From NCBI RefSeq assembly GCF_000328565.1, contig NC_019966.1, forward strand, positions 2,790,001-2,854,000: a stretch of 64,000 nucleotides of DNA, written 5' to 3'. This document shows, one piece after another, positions 10,057-20,691 of the stretch. The stretch's first letter is position 1, and every line of letters starts with the position of its first letter. Under the pieces are notes generated by a model, which was not told the origin of the DNA, did not search any database, and saw only the letters and a list, made by a program, of their open reading frames with translations. Both the position numbers and the translations under genes were made by a program. The stretch is from Mycobacterium sp. JS623 (lineage in GTDB: Bacteria > Actinomycetota > Actinomycetes > Mycobacteriales > Mycobacteriaceae).

Positions 10057-12692
10057 AACCGCCGTCGGGGGTCGTGACGTTCCTGTTCACCGATATCGAG
10101 GGATCGACTCGTCGGTGGGAGGCAGATGCGGACGTGATGCGGGTAGCGCTCGTTGCGCATGACAAGGTGCTACGCACCGCGATCGACGCGCATGACGGTT
10201 TTCTGTTCAGCCACACCGGCGATGGCGTGGTTGCCGCATTCGCGTCGCCAAAGGCGGCTGTCGACGCGGCAATCGACGCGCAGCGCGAGTTGGAGTTGCC
10301 GGTGCGGATGGGCATCGCGACCGGGGAAGCCGAACTGCGGGACGGTGACTACTTCGGGACAGTGCTCAACCGCGCCGCCCGGGTGATGGCCGCCGGGCAT
10401 GGCGGTCAGATCTTGGTCGCAGACTCCACCGCCAGCCTGCTCAGCGGAGTAGAGCTAGTCAGCCTCGGATCTCGTCGGCTGCGAGATCTGCCGAATCCGA
10501 TCACAGTGTTTCAATTGCACGCGCCTGGCTTGCGTACGGATTTCCCGCCGTTACGGACGATCGATTCCAGTCTGGGCAATCTGCGACCGGCTGCCAGTCG
10601 ACTCATCGGTCGCGACGACGAAGTTGAGGACGTCGTAGCGGCGATGCGGTCGCACCGGCTTGTCACGTTGGCGGGTGTGGGCGGCGTCGGTAAGACCCGA
10701 TTGGTGCTTGAGGTTGCCACAGTCCTGGCCGACGAATTTCCTGACGGCGTCTGGTTTTTCGAACTCGCTTCGGTCACCGATCCTGCGGCTGTGCCCGACG
10801 CCGTGGCCGCGGTGCTGGGCATCACGCAGCAGCCCGGCATGACGATGAGTGAGTCGATCGCAGCCACTTTGGAGGGCAGGGTTCGCCTCCTGGTCTTCGA
10901 CAACTGCGAGCACGTCGTTGACGCCGCAGCGGATTTGATCAACCGCATCCTCGAGGGGTCGGCCACGGTGAAGATCCTGTCCACAAGCCGTGAGGGGCTG
11001 GGCCTCGCCGACGAGCGATTGTGGCGGGTTCCGTCATTGGCAGTCGTTGCGGCCATCGAGCTGTTCACAGAACGGGCTGCACGGGAAATGTCGGCTGACG
11101 AATCCACGGCGGTGGAAGAGGTCTGCCGCCGACTCGACGGCATCCCATTGGCGATCGAGCTGGCCGCATCGCGAATGGAGTCAATGACCGCGACCGAGAT
11201 GCGCGACCGCCTCGACCACCGATTCAAGCTGCTCGTCCGCTCGCGGCGTGGACTTGCACGCCACCAGACGCTGCGGCAGGCGGTGTCATGGTCGTATGAC
11301 CTCCTAGAAGAACCGGAAAAGACGTTGCTGGAACGGTGTTCGGTGTTCGCGGGTGGCTTCGACGTCCGAGGCGCTTGTGCCGTTTCAGGATTCGACGATG
11401 CCGACGAGTTCGCGATCCTTGACGTGCTCGACACGCTGGTGCGCAAGTCCTTGCTTGTCGCGGATCGATCGACCGGTAAGACCCGGTTTTCGATGCTGGA
11501 GACCATCCGCCAATATGCGGAGGAGAAACTGATCGAACATGGGAAAGCGGCCGAAGCGAGTTCGGCCCACGCCCACTTTTTCGCCGACCTCGGAACCGAC
11601 ATGCTCGCGCTGTGGGACAGCCCGCGCCAGCGTGAGGCATATGCCTGGTTCGCAATCGAACTCGCCAATCTGCGCAGTGCGTTCCGCTGGGCCGCCGACC
11701 GCGGTGACCTCGACACTGCTGCGGCCATCGCGACATGTGGCTCGTTTCTCGGGTTTTGCGTCGAGAACCTCGAGCCGGTTTCGTGGGCGGAAGAGCTGAT
11801 CGAGCCGGCGCGTGCAGTTCAGCACCCGCGCCTGGCCAGTCTGTATGTCGGTGCATCGCTGTGCTGGACGGTGGGCCGAGTCGATCAAGCGCTCGTATAC
11901 GTCGACAGCGGCCAGACCCTCTTGGCGACGTTCGCGGCGAACAGTCCGGATGCGCCGCCGCACGGCTGGGAGGGCGCCCTGGGCGGACCATACATTGCCA
12001 CCGGGCAACCCGAGCGGTGGGCCGAGCTCTGCCGCACTTCGCTCCAACGCCGCGGCGACAACAACGTGCTCATTCGTATTTGCCGCTCCTTCGCGCTCGC
12101 TTTCGCCGGTCTCGTGGAGGACGCGAGAGCAGCGGCCGACGGACTGATCGAAGCGGCTATTGCCTGCGATAACCCGTACTTGCACACGTTCGCGCTCGCC
12201 AACTACGGCATCTGCTTGAGCTCAGCAGGCTCCGAACATGATCTCGCGCTCTGCCGACAGGGGTTAGCGCTCGCTCAAGACAGCGGCAATCGGTACACCG
12301 GAACGATTCTCGCGACGGCTCTGGCCCGACTCGAAGCCGAGCCGTTTGTTACCGTAGCGGCGCTCGACCACCTGACGATTGTCATTCGGCATTGGCACGA
12401 CTCAGGGAATGTCGGGGGGGTGGTCGGGCCCCTCGCGATGCTCAGCGGATTCCTCGATCGCCTTGGGCGGTTAGAGGCCGCCGCGACAATAGCCGGCTTC
12501 TCGTGCAACCCCGTATCTCTGGCATCGGTGCCAGAGTTCCCCGCTACCATCGCCCACCTCCGCGAAGTGCTCGGCGATCCGACCTACGAATCGTTCGCCG
12601 GCCATGGCGAAGCGATGAGCACGGCGGAGGTTGTCGCGTATGCCTATGAGCAAATCGCCCAAGCCCGAATAGAACTCGAACGACTAGCGTGA
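10053..12692 (+). CDS. Class III cyclase domain / STAND-type ATPase / helical-repeat protein (copy 2)
   Basis: This is a tandem paralogue of the preceding gene: 879 residues, same domain order and closely similar over the cyclase and ATPase parts, diverging in the C-terminal repeats. Cyclase residues are Asp14 (FTDIEGST), Asp57 (TGDG), and Asn106/Arg110 (NRAAR). The purine-selecting position is again Ser (FSHTGDG, Ser53), so the altered nucleotide pocket is shared. Walker A is GVGGVGKT from residue 208 and Walker B is LLVFDN. No C-terminal LuxR HTH is visible. Its ATG overlaps the stop of copy 1, and its own stop overlaps the GTG of the next gene, so all three are probably translated together. 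A cytoplasmic signalling ATPase is likely; the trigger and output are unknown. Confidence 0.9.
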   Translation: MKPPSGVVTFLFTDIEGSTRRWEADADVMRVALVAHDKVLRTAIDAHDGFLFSHTGDGVVAAFASPKAAVDAAIDAQRELELPVRMGIATGEAELRDGDYFGTVLNRAARVMAAGHGGQILVADSTASLLSGVELVSLGSRRLRDLPNPITVFQLHAPGLRTDFPPLRTIDSSLGNLRPAASRLIGRDDEVEDVVAAMRSHRLVTLAGVGGVGKTRLVLEVATVLADEFPDGVWFFELASVTDPAAVPDAVAAVLGITQQPGMTMSESIAATLEGRVRLLVFDNCEHVVDAAADLINRILEGSATVKILSTSREGLGLADERLWRVPSLAVVAAIELFTERAAREMSADESTAVEEVCRRLDGIPLAIELAASRMESMTATEMRDRLDHRFKLLVRSRRGLARHQTLRQAVSWSYDLLEEPEKTLLERCSVFAGGFDVRGACAVSGFDDADEFAILDVLDTLVRKSLLVADRSTGKTRFSMLETIRQYAEEKLIEHGKAAEASSAHAHFFADLGTDMLALWDSPRQREAYAWFAIELANLRSAFRWAADRGDLDTAAAIATCGSFLGFCVENLEPVSWAEELIEPARAVQHPRLASLYVGASLCWTVGRVDQALVYVDSGQTLLATFAANSPDAPPHGWEGALGGPYIATGQPERWAELCRTSLQRRGDNNVLIRICRSFALAFAGLVEDARAAADGLIEAAIACDNPYLHTFALANYGICLSSAGSEHDLALCRQGLALAQDSGNRYTGTILATALARLEAEPFVTVAALDHLTIVIRHWHDSGNVGGVVGPLAMLSGFLDRLGRLEAAATIAGFSCNPVSLASVPEFPATIAHLREVLGDPTYESFAGHGEAMSTAEVVAYAYEQIAQARIELERLA

Positions 12693-13408
12693 CTCCCATG
12701 GAGACACTGAGGGTCGGCGCGGCGTTCCCCGATCCGCCCTTCAACGGCATGCCGGACAATTCAGGGCTCGACATCGACCTGATGTCCGCGATTGCCGAAG
12801 CCCTCGGCGCCACAGTCGAATTCGTTCCGTACCTAGGAGCGGATTTCAACGGTATTTTCGACGCACTCGGTTCCGAGTACGACTGTGTGGCCGCAGGCAC
12901 CACCGTCACACCTGACCGCGAAAAGAAAGCCAAATTCGTCGCGCCCTATCTCATCTCTGGGCAATCCCTCGCAGTCGACACCACCCGGCTACCGGACGTC
13001 ACCTCGATCGATGACCTCACGTGTCTGACCATCGGCGTCCAACAGGGCAACACCAGCCAGCCGATCGCCGACCAACTCGTCGCCCACGGCAAGGCCGCAA
13101 GAGTCCGCGTCTACGACTACGGCTCCATCCAAACCGCGCTGACCGACCTGACCACCGGCGGCTGCGATGCGTTCATGAAGCTCGCGCCAGTCCTCACCGA
13201 ACTGGTCAAGCTGATCGCCGGCGTCGAGGTCGTCCAGCGCGGCATTTCCGTCGAGAACATCGCGATCGCCGTCCCGCTGGATGACCAGGCCCTGCTCAGC
13301 AGAATCTCGGTCGCCCAGGCCGAGCTCGAAGCCGACGGCACCCTGCCGCGAATCCGTCAGAAATGGCTGGGCAGACCCGACGCGGACCAGAGCACGGCCA
13401 TCCATTGA
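12689..13408 (+). CDS. Signal-less periplasmic-binding-protein-like domain (SBP_bac_3 type)
   Basis: A 239-residue protein resembling family 3 extracellular solute-binding proteins, which bind amino acids. It shows the N-terminal strand LRVGAAFPDPPF, then DIDLMSAIAEALGATVEFVP, and a later GVQQGNTSQP followed by CDAFMKLAPVLTEL. Unlike transporter-associated binding proteins it begins directly with the domain. No signal peptide, lipobox or transmembrane segment precedes it, so it should be cytoplasmic. GTG 12689 overlaps the previous stop (GTGA); ATG 12698 is an alternative start. No permease or ATPase of an uptake system is nearby. The coupling suggests a soluble ligand sensor for the two cyclase/ATPase proteins, which is inference. 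Confidence 0.82.
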   Translation: MTPMETLRVGAAFPDPPFNGMPDNSGLDIDLMSAIAEALGATVEFVPYLGADFNGIFDALGSEYDCVAAGTTVTPDREKKAKFVAPYLISGQSLAVDTTRLPDVTSIDDLTCLTIGVQQGNTSQPIADQLVAHGKAARVRVYDYGSIQTALTDLTTGGCDAFMKLAPVLTELVKLIAGVEVVQRGISVENIAIAVPLDDQALLSRISVAQAELEADGTLPRIRQKWLGRPDADQSTAIH

Positions 13409-14506
<1,098 letters not shown>

Positions 14507-14510
14507 CCCA

Positions 14511-15725
14511 GTGGCTATCAAGACACTCGACGACCTACTCGCAGAAGGGGTTTCGGGCCGGGGCGTACTTGTGCGCTCAGACCTGAACGTCCCACTGGAC
14601 GATGACGGTGACATCACGGACCCGGGCCGCATCATCGCCTCGGTGCCGACGCTGCAGGCGCTGTCCGACGCCGGTGCCAAGGTCATCGTCACCGCGCACC
14701 TCGGCAGGCCAAAGGGCGGCCCGGACCCGCAGTTCTCGCTCGCGCCGGTCGCAAAGGCGTTGGGGGACAAGCTCGGTCGGCACGTTCCGCTGGCCGGAGA
14801 CGTCGTCGGAACCGACGCGTTAGCCCGCGCCGAAGGCCTGACTGACGGCGACCTCCTGCTGCTGGAGAACATTCGCTTCGACCCTCGCGAAACCAGCAAG
14901 GACGACGCCGAGCGACTGACACTGGCCAAGCAGCTCGTCGAATTGGTTGGAGACGACGGCGCTTTCGTCTCCGACGGCTTCGGCGTGGTGCACCGTAAGC
15001 AGGCATCGGTCTACGACGTCGCAACGCTGCTGCCGCACTATGCGGGCACGCTGGTGGCCGCCGAGGTCAAAGTTCTCGAGCAGCTGACCAGCTCGACCGA
15101 GCGGCCGTACGCGGTGGTGCTCGGCGGCTCGAAGGTGTCGGACAAACTGGCGGTCATCGAGAACCTCGCCACCAAGGCCGACAGCATCGTCATCGGCGGC
15201 GGCATGTGCTTCACCTTCCTTGCCTCACAAGGTGTTTCGGTGGGTAAGTCGCTGCTCGAAGAGGGCATGATCGACACCTGCCGCAAGCTGCTCGAGGACT
15301 ACGGCGACGTGATCCACGTGCCAGTCGACATCGTCGTCGCCGACGAGTTCAAGGCCGATTCGCCCTCGGAGATCGTTGCGGCTGACCGCATTCCGGAGGA
15401 CAAGATGGGCCTGGACGTCGGGCCTGGTTCGGTCGACCGGTTCACCACGCTGCTGTCCAACGCCAAGACGGTGTTCTGGAACGGCCCGATGGGCGTCTTC
15501 GAGTTCCCCGCGTTCGCGGCGGGCACGAAGGGCGTTGCTGAGGCGATCATCGCCGCGACCGGCAAAGGCGCGTTCAGCGTCGTCGGCGGCGGCGACTCGG
15601 CCGCAGCGGTGCGCCAGCTCGGCCTGCCCGAGGACGGCTTCTCCCACATTTCCACCGGTGGCGGTGCCTCGCTGGAATACCTTGAGGGCAAAACACTGCC
15701 CGGCATTGAAGTGCTGGACGACTGA
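14511..15725 (+). CDS. pgk: Phosphoglycerate kinase
   Basis: Transfers the acyl phosphate of 1,3-bisphosphoglycerate to ADP in glycolysis. The N-terminal domain shows [23 protein letters not shown] (substrate binding) and TAHLGRPKG. The nucleotide domain has [27 protein letters not shown], and the glycine-rich [11 protein letters not shown]. At 404 residues it is full length. The GTG start lies 4 nt after the gap stop, with the ribosome-binding site probably within the gap end, so expression is coupled to gap. Confidence 0.98.
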   Translation: MAIKTLDDLLAEGVSGRGVLVRSDLNVPLDDDGDITDPGRIIASVPTLQALSDAGAKVIVTAHLGRPKGGPDPQFSLAPVAKALGDKLGRHVPLAGDVVGTDALARAEGLTDGDLLLLENIRFDPRETSKDDAERLTLAKQLVELVGDDGAFVSDGFGVVHRKQASVYDVATLLPHYAGTLVAAEVKVLEQLTSSTERPYAVVLGGSKVSDKLAVIENLATKADSIVIGGGMCFTFLASQGVSVGKSLLEEGMIDTCRKLLEDYGDVIHVPVDIVVADEFKADSPSEIVAADRIPEDKMGLDVGPGSVDRFTTLLSNAKTVFWNGPMGVFEFPAFAAGTKGVAEAIIAATGKGAFSVVGGGDSAAAVRQLGLPEDGFSHISTGGGASLEYLEGKTLPGIEVLDD

Positions 15726-15737
15726 AAGGCATCGCCC

Positions 15738-16523
15738 GTGAGCCGTAAGCCCCTGATCGCCGGCAACTGGAAGATGAACCTCAACCATTTCGAGGCGATC
15801 GCGCTCGTCCAAAAGATCGCGTTCTCGCTGCCGGACAAATATTTCGACAAGGTCGACGTTGCGGTGATTCCACCGTTCACCGACCTGCGCAGCGTGCAGA
15901 CCCTTGTCGACGGCGACAAGCTGCGGCTGACCTACGGAGCGCAGGACGTGTCTCAGCACGACTCCGGCGCCTACACGGGTGAGATCAGCGGTGCGTTTTT
16001 GGCCAAGTTGGGCTGCACTTTCGTGGTCGTCGGCCATTCGGAGCGGCGCACCTACCACCACGAGGACGACGCACTGGTTGCGGCGAAAGCCGCCGCCGCG
16101 TTCAAGCACGGGCTCACTCCGATCATCTGCATCGGCGAGCAGCTCGAGGTCCGCGAGGCAGGCAACCACGTCGAATACAACGTCGAGTCGCTGCGCGGCT
16201 CGCTGGCAGGGCTGACGGCCGAGCAGATTGGCAACTCCGTGATCGCTTATGAGCCGGTATGGGCCATCGGCACCGGGCGGGTGGCCAGTGCGGCCGATGC
16301 ACAGGAGGTCTGCAAGGCCATCCGCGACGAGCTGGGCAAGCTGGCGACACCGGAACTGGCCGCCGGCGTCCGGGTGCTCTACGGCGGTTCCGTCAACGCC
16401 AAGAACGTCGGCGAGATCGTCGCGCAGGAAGACGTAGACGGCGCATTGGTCGGCGGAGCGTCGCTGGACGGCGAGCAATTCGCCACGTTGTCGGCCATTG
16501 CGGCCGGCGGGCCCCTGCCCTGA
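15738..16523 (+). CDS. tpiA: Triosephosphate isomerase
   Basis: Interconverts dihydroxyacetone phosphate and glyceraldehyde-3-phosphate. The TIM-barrel landmarks are present: the N-terminal AGNWKMN with the catalytic Lys, GHSERR with the electrophilic His, [10 protein letters not shown] with the catalytic Glu and flexible loop 6, and the phosphate-binding [10 protein letters not shown]. The 261-residue length is normal. The GTG start follows pgk by 12 nt, with GAAAGG upstream, completing the gap-pgk-tpiA operon. Confidence 0.98.
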   Translation: MSRKPLIAGNWKMNLNHFEAIALVQKIAFSLPDKYFDKVDVAVIPPFTDLRSVQTLVDGDKLRLTYGAQDVSQHDSGAYTGEISGAFLAKLGCTFVVVGHSERRTYHHEDDALVAAKAAAAFKHGLTPIICIGEQLEVREAGNHVEYNVESLRGSLAGLTAEQIGNSVIAYEPVWAIGTGRVASAADAQEVCKAIRDELGKLATPELAAGVRVLYGGSVNAKNVGEIVAQEDVDGALVGGASLDGEQFATLSAIAAGGPLP

Positions 16524-16541
16524 GGCCTGCTCACCAGCCTG

Positions 16542-16554
16542 TAGTCTGGCTGCC
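16542..16554 (+). promoter_or_regulatory. Candidate leaderless -10 element of secG
   Basis: TAGTCT at 16542-16547 matches the mycobacterial TANNNT -10 consensus and is followed by exactly 7 nt before the secG ATG, the spacing expected if transcription starts on the start codon. No Shine-Dalgarno sequence is present in the 7 nt. No convincing -35 was seen. Confidence 0.4.
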
Positions 16555-16788
16555 ATGGAATTGGCCCTGCAGATAACCCTGGTCGTGACCAGTGTGCTGG
16601 TTGTGCTCCTGGTCCTGCTGCACCGCGCGAAGGGCGGTGGCTTGTCCACGCTGTTCGGCGGTGGCGTCCAGTCCAGCCTGTCGGGATCGACCGTTGTCGA
16701 GAAGAACCTCGACCGCCTGACGCTGTTCGTGACCGGCATCTGGCTGGTCTCGATCATCGGCGTCGCGCTGATGATCAAGTACACGTAG
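16555..16788 (+). CDS. secG: Preprotein translocase subunit SecG
   Basis: SecG is the small accessory subunit of the SecYEG protein-export channel. The 77-residue protein has two hydrophobic helices (about residues 4-22 and 52-73) joined by a loop carrying the family motif KGGGLSTLFGGG. The ATG at 16555 gives the usual N-terminus (MELALQI); a longer open frame upstream is not supported. It sits between tpiA and ppc, as in other mycobacteria, and may have its own leaderless promoter. Confidence 0.95.
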   Translation: MELALQITLVVTSVLVVLLVLLHRAKGGGLSTLFGGGVQSSLSGSTVVEKNLDRLTLFVTGIWLVSIIGVALMIKYT

Positions 16789-16820
16789 TGCTGCTGTTCC
16801 TACTTGCGGCCCTCTAGCCG

Positions 16821-17075
16821 CTACCTGATGCCGCCAAGGCCGGGCAGATTGCCAAGCAAAGGCAGATCACCGAGCAGTCCGCCCATCGTCGGATCGTCGT
16901 CGCAGACCTGGCTCTGCTGCGGCACATTGATCACCTGACCCTGGTTGCCGATCGTCACGGTGTTCTTCGGGCAGACCGGCGGTTCGGCGGCCGCGGGGCC
17001 CGGATGGCCCGAGAGCCAACGCGCCCGGCCCAAGGCCGCAGCAACCCTGCGGTGCCAAGCACTGGCCCTCGTCAT
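16821..17075 (-). CDS. Small probable exported protein; signal-peptide region looks frame-disrupted
   Basis: An 84-residue ORF on the strand opposite secG/ppc. From about residue 32 it reads like a mature secreted domain: AEPPVCPKNTV, a glutamine/asparagine-rich stretch, a second Cys at CDDDPTMGG, and a glycine/leucine-rich end (LLGNLPGLGG). Two cysteines could form a disulfide. The N-terminal part in this frame (RVAAALGRARWLSGHPGPAAAEP) is a poor signal peptide, whereas a neighbouring frame encodes the hydrophobic GALALG over the same bases. Paired compensating frameshifts or sequence errors would restore a normal signal. The start at 17075 is the only ATG available nearby. Function unknown. 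Confidence 0.5.
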   Translation of the reverse strand: MTRASAWHRRVAAALGRARWLSGHPGPAAAEPPVCPKNTVTIGNQGQVINVPQQSQVCDDDPTMGGLLGDLPLLGNLPGLGGIR

Positions 17076-17108
17076 GCGCGCCTTGGGGCCCGCATCGATA
17101 CTTGACGC

Positions 17109-19904
17109 ATGGCTGAAGGACCCGATGTCGCGCTCGCCCCGATCGGCTCGGTGCGTCGTACCCAGGTGGGTCGCGAGGCAACCGAGCCGATGCGGGAGGA
17201 CATCCGGCTGCTTGGCACGATCCTCGGCGACACGGTGCGTGAGCAGAACGGCGAGGAGGTCTTCGACCTCGTCGAGCGGGCCCGCGTCGAGTCGTTCCGG
17301 GTGCGACGCTCGGAGATCGATCGGGCCGAGTTGGCCCGCATGTTCGACGGCATCGACATCCACCAGGCCATCCCGGTTATCCGGGCGTTCTCGCATTTCG
17401 CGCTGCTTGCCAACGTCGCCGAGGATATCCATCGTGAACGCCGCCGCGCCGTTCACGTCGCCGCGGGCGAACCTCCGCAGAACAGCAGCCTGGCCGCTAC
17501 GTACCTGAAACTCGACTCCGCGGAACTGGATTCGGCCACGGTTGCCGACGCACTGAGAGGCGCGCTGGTCGCTCCGGTGATCACCGCGCATCCCACCGAG
17601 ACGCGCCGGCGCACGGTGTTCGACACCCAACATCGCATCACCGAACTGATGAGGCTGCGGCTGCACGGCCAGACCGAGACCGACGACGGTCGCAACATCA
17701 ACCTGGAGCTGCGTCGCCACATCTTCACGCTGTGGCAGACCGCGCTGATTCGGTTGTCGCGGTTGAAGATTCAGGACGAAATCAAGACGGGGTTGCGCTA
17801 CTACCAGGCGGCTTTCCTGGAAGTGATCCCGAAGGTCAACGCGGAGGTACGTACCGCACTGCAGGCCCGCTGGCCCGAGGCGGACCTGCTCGAGCTGCCG
17901 ATTCTGCGGCCGGGCTCGTGGATCGGTGGTGACCGTGACGGCAATCCCAACGTCACCGCGGACGTGGTCCGGCAGGCCACCGGCAGAGCTTCCTACACCG
18001 CGTTCGAACATTACTTCACCGAAATCAGTGCGCTGGAACAGGAATTGTCGATGTCGGCGCGGCTGGTCAAGGTCAGCGACGACCTCGCGGCATTGGCCGA
18101 CAAGTGTCACGAGCCAGCACGTGCCGACGAACCGTATCGCCGCGCATTGCGCGTCATCCACGGCCGGCTCACCGCGACTGCAGGTGAGATCCTGGACAGC
18201 CAGCCCGAGCACGAGCTCGATCTTGGCCTACAGCGCTACGTGACGCCGGCCGAACTGCTGGCCGACCTCGATGTCATTGATCACTCGTTGCGTTCCAACG
18301 GCAGCGGGGTGCTCGCCGACGACCGGCTGGCGCAGCTGCGAGAGGCCGTGCGTGTCTTTGGCTTTCACTTGTCCGGCCTGGATCTGCGTCAGAACTCCGA
18401 TGTGCACGAAGAAGTCGTTGCCGAACTGCTGGCCTGGGCGGGGGTGCACGCGGACTACCAGTCGTTGTCTGAGCCGGAGCGCGTTGAGCTGCTGGCCGCC
18501 GAGTTGGCGACCCGTCGACCACTGACGAAAGACGATGCCGAATTGTCGGAGCTGGCTCGCAAGGAGTTGGACATCGTTGCCGCCGCCGCGCGAGCCGTTC
18601 ATGTCTATGGGCCTCATGCGATACCCAACTACATCATCTCGATGTGCCAGTCGGTTTCGGACATGCTCGAGGCGGCCATCCTGCTAAAGGAGGTCGGGCT
18701 GCTGGATGCCTCGGGCGACGAGCCGTATGCGCCGGTCGGGATTGTGCCGCTCTTCGAGACGATCGACGACTTGCAGCGGGGCTCGTCGATTCTTGAAGCG
18801 GTGCTTGATCTTCCCCTCTACCGCGCTGTCGTGACTGCGCGCGGCGACAGCCAGGAAGTGATGCTTGGTTATTCGGACTCGAATAAGGACGGCGGTTATC
18901 TCGCGGCCAACTGGGCGCTGTATCGTGCCGAGCTCGATCTGGTCGAGTCGGCCCGCAAGACCGGAATTCGGTTGCGACTCTTTCATGGTCGTGGCGGCAC
19001 GGTCGGCCGCGGAGGTGGGCCGAGCTATGACGCCATTCTCGCCCAACCGCCTGGCGCGGTGAACGGGTCGCTTCGGATCACCGAGCAGGGCGAAGTGATC
19101 GCCGCCAAGTACGCCGAACCGCGGGTCGCGCATCGCAACCTCGAGACGCTGTTGGCGGCGACGTTGGAAGCCACGCTGCTCGACGTCGAAGGCCTCGGCG
19201 ATGCGGCCGAGCCGGCCTACGAGGTGCTCGATGAACTTGCTGCCCGTGCCCAGCGTGCGTACGCCGAATTGGTGCACGTGACACCGGGTTTCGTCGAGTA
19301 TTTCAAGGCGTCGACGCCGGTCAGCGAGATTGGTGCGCTCAACATCGGCAGCAGGCCGACGTCGCGTAAACCGACCACGTCGATTTCGGATCTGCGTGCT
19401 ATCCCCTGGGTGCTGGCGTGGAGCCAGTCGCGGGTGATGCTGCCCGGCTGGTACGGCACCGGGGCCGCGTTCGAAGGCTGGATCGCCGAAGGCGACGGCA
19501 GGCTGGAAGTGCTGCAGGACCTCTATCATCGATGGCCGTTCTTCCGCACCGTCCTCTCGAATATGGCGCAGGTGTTGTCCAAGTCGGACATGGGACTGGC
19601 CGCGCGCTACTCGGAACTCGTCGAGGACGAGGCGTTGCGCCAGCGGGTGTTCGACAAGATCGTCGACGAACACGACCGCACGATCCGCATGCACAAGCTC
19701 ATCACCGGCCAGGACGACCTGCTTGCCGACAACCCGGCGCTGGCGCGGTCGGTGTTCAACCGGTTTCCGTATCTGGAACCGCTGAACCATTTGCAGGTCG
19801 AGCTGCTGCGGCGATACCGGTCCGGTGACGACGACGAACTCGTCCAGCGGGGCATCCTGCTGACGATGAGTGGGCTGGCTACCGCGTTACGCAACAGTGG
19901 ATAG
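17109..19904 (+). CDS. ppc: Phosphoenolpyruvate carboxylase
   Basis: Carboxylates phosphoenolpyruvate to oxaloacetate, replenishing the TCA cycle. The 931-residue protein has the catalytic-His block [19 protein letters not shown] near residue 160, [17 protein letters not shown] near 275, the second signature [13 protein letters not shown] near 580, the mobile loop [14 protein letters not shown] near 630, and a C-terminal end with [15 protein letters not shown]. The length is normal for a bacterial enzyme. ATG 17109 lies 33 bp from the divergent small gene. Placement after secG and before the pentose-phosphate genes matches other mycobacteria that retain this enzyme. Confidence 0.97.
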   Translation: MAEGPDVALAPIGSVRRTQVGREATEPMREDIRLLGTILGDTVREQNGEEVFDLVERARVESFRVRRSEIDRAELARMFDGIDIHQAIPVIRAFSHFALLANVAEDIHRERRRAVHVAAGEPPQNSSLAATYLKLDSAELDSATVADALRGALVAPVITAHPTETRRRTVFDTQHRITELMRLRLHGQTETDDGRNINLELRRHIFTLWQTALIRLSRLKIQDEIKTGLRYYQAAFLEVIPKVNAEVRTALQARWPEADLLELPILRPGSWIGGDRDGNPNVTADVVRQATGRASYTAFEHYFTEISALEQELSMSARLVKVSDDLAALADKCHEPARADEPYRRALRVIHGRLTATAGEILDSQPEHELDLGLQRYVTPAELLADLDVIDHSLRSNGSGVLADDRLAQLREAVRVFGFHLSGLDLRQNSDVHEEVVAELLAWAGVHADYQSLSEPERVELLAAELATRRPLTKDDAELSELARKELDIVAAAARAVHVYGPHAIPNYIISMCQSVSDMLEAAILLKEVGLLDASGDEPYAPVGIVPLFETIDDLQRGSSILEAVLDLPLYRAVVTARGDSQEVMLGYSDSNKDGGYLAANWALYRAELDLVESARKTGIRLRLFHGRGGTVGRGGGPSYDAILAQPPGAVNGSLRITEQGEVIAAKYAEPRVAHRNLETLLAATLEATLLDVEGLGDAAEPAYEVLDELAARAQRAYAELVHVTPGFVEYFKASTPVSEIGALNIGSRPTSRKPTTSISDLRAIPWVLAWSQSRVMLPGWYGTGAAFEGWIAEGDGRLEVLQDLYHRWPFFRTVLSNMAQVLSKSDMGLAARYSELVEDEALRQRVFDKIVDEHDRTIRMHKLITGQDDLLADNPALARSVFNRFPYLEPLNHLQVELLRRYRSGDDDELVQRGILLTMSGLATALRNSG

Positions 19905-19913
19905 CGCTGGTCG

Positions 19914-20297
19914 CTAGAAACCGGCAGTTCGGCGCACCCTGTCGACGACACCGCGCACTGCCGATTCTGTCGCCGCGATCGGCGCGACCGCCGCTTCACC
20001 GATGTCGACGATGCGTTCGACGCGGCCGACGATCGCTTCTAGGCGATCGACCACCGCGAACAGCCGCGGTGCGAGCTCGTTGATCTGGTTGATCGTTTCG
20101 TTGAACCGCTCCAGGGTGGCGTCGAGGTTGCCCGTCGAGTTGTTCAGGTCGACCAGGGTCTCGCTCAACCCCTCCAAGATGGTGTCGACCTGCTCCACCG
20201 TGACGTCGGCGTTGAGCGCGGCCTGCGCGAGCTTGCGGATCCGCTCGGTGCCGGTGCGCGCGCCCGCCTTGCCACCTTTGTCCACCATGGCAGTCAT
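19914..20297 (-). CDS. Conserved coiled-coil protein (Rv1444c-like by position)
   Basis: A 127-residue protein starting MTAMVDKGGKAG; a start at 20288 (MVDKGG) is also possible. The first part is basic (GTERIRKLAQAALNAD). The rest is strongly heptad-like (ETLVDLNNSTGNLDATLERFNETINQINEL, RLEAIVGRVERIVDIG), predicting a long coiled coil. No signal peptide or membrane segment is seen. In M. tuberculosis a gene of this size (Rv1444c) lies at the same place beside devB/pgl, so this is probably its orthologue. Function unknown. It is convergent with ppc, with 9 bp between the stops. Confidence 0.8.
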   Translation of the reverse strand: MTAMVDKGGKAGARTGTERIRKLAQAALNADVTVEQVDTILEGLSETLVDLNNSTGNLDATLERFNETINQINELAPRLFAVVDRLEAIVGRVERIVDIGEAAVAPIAATESAVRGVVDRVRRTAGF

Positions 20298-20347
20298 TAT
20301 GACCACACGACGGAACCGCCGGAGCCTAGTGGTCGTCTGAACCAGGT

Positions 20348-20500
20348 ATGACGGAGTGCGGAGGGGACACACCGTCCCGCCAATGCCCGGTCGATGTTCG
20401 GCGGCGAGCGCGTGCTGCCGACCCATCGATCCGGGCGGCCGAGTATGCCCAGGGATTCAAGGATGGACAAACCGACTGGGGCATAACAGCGTACGACTAA
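20348..20500 (+). CDS. Possible 50-residue small protein
   Basis: An open frame from ATG 20348 to TAA 20498-20500. The second half is protein-like (RAAEYAQGFKDGQTDWGITAYD), with aromatic and charged residues unlike random GC-rich translation. Two cysteines (residues 4 and 13) occur in the first part. AGG lies close upstream but no strong ribosome-binding site is visible. It fills the gap between the divergently transcribed coiled-coil gene and the small ORF downstream of pgl. No family recognised. Confidence 0.4.
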   Translation: MTECGGDTPSRQCPVDVRRRARAADPSIRAAEYAQGFKDGQTDWGITAYD

Positions 20501-20503
20501 CCC

Positions 20504-20647
20504 TCAGAAGGATGGTGGTGCGTAGTGGGCGGCGAGCCAGGCTTGGCGTTGGCGATCTTCTTCGACGATGAGTTGGGTTCGTTGGCGGCGTTCGGCGTTG
20601 ATGCGGTCGCGGTGGTCTTGTGCTCGGGTTTGTTTGCGGCGCGGCAT
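20504..20647 (-). CDS. Possible small basic protein downstream of pgl
   Basis: A 47-residue ORF, MPRRKQTRAQDHRDRINAER and onward, ending AAHYAPPSF, on the pgl strand and 45 nt beyond the pgl stop. An upstream in-frame start at 20680 (MAHEPSAHRG) would overlap the end of pgl. It is highly charged and likely helical in the middle (ERRQRTQLIVEEDRQRQAWLA). I recall similar short Arg-rich proteins with a PPPF/PPSF end in mycobacteria but cannot name a family. It could simply be 3' read-through sequence. Confidence 0.4.
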   Translation of the reverse strand: MPRRKQTRAQDHRDRINAERRQRTQLIVEEDRQRQAWLAAHYAPPSF

Positions 20648-20691
20648 CAGCCCGCGATGAGCGCTGGGCTCATGCGCCATGGGTGGTGGTA

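Noticed and set aside
15225..16784. Long minus-strand frames opposite gap, pgk, tpiA and ppc
   Set aside because: GC-rich third positions create long antisense frames; compositions are Arg/Gly/His-rich with no recognisable domains.
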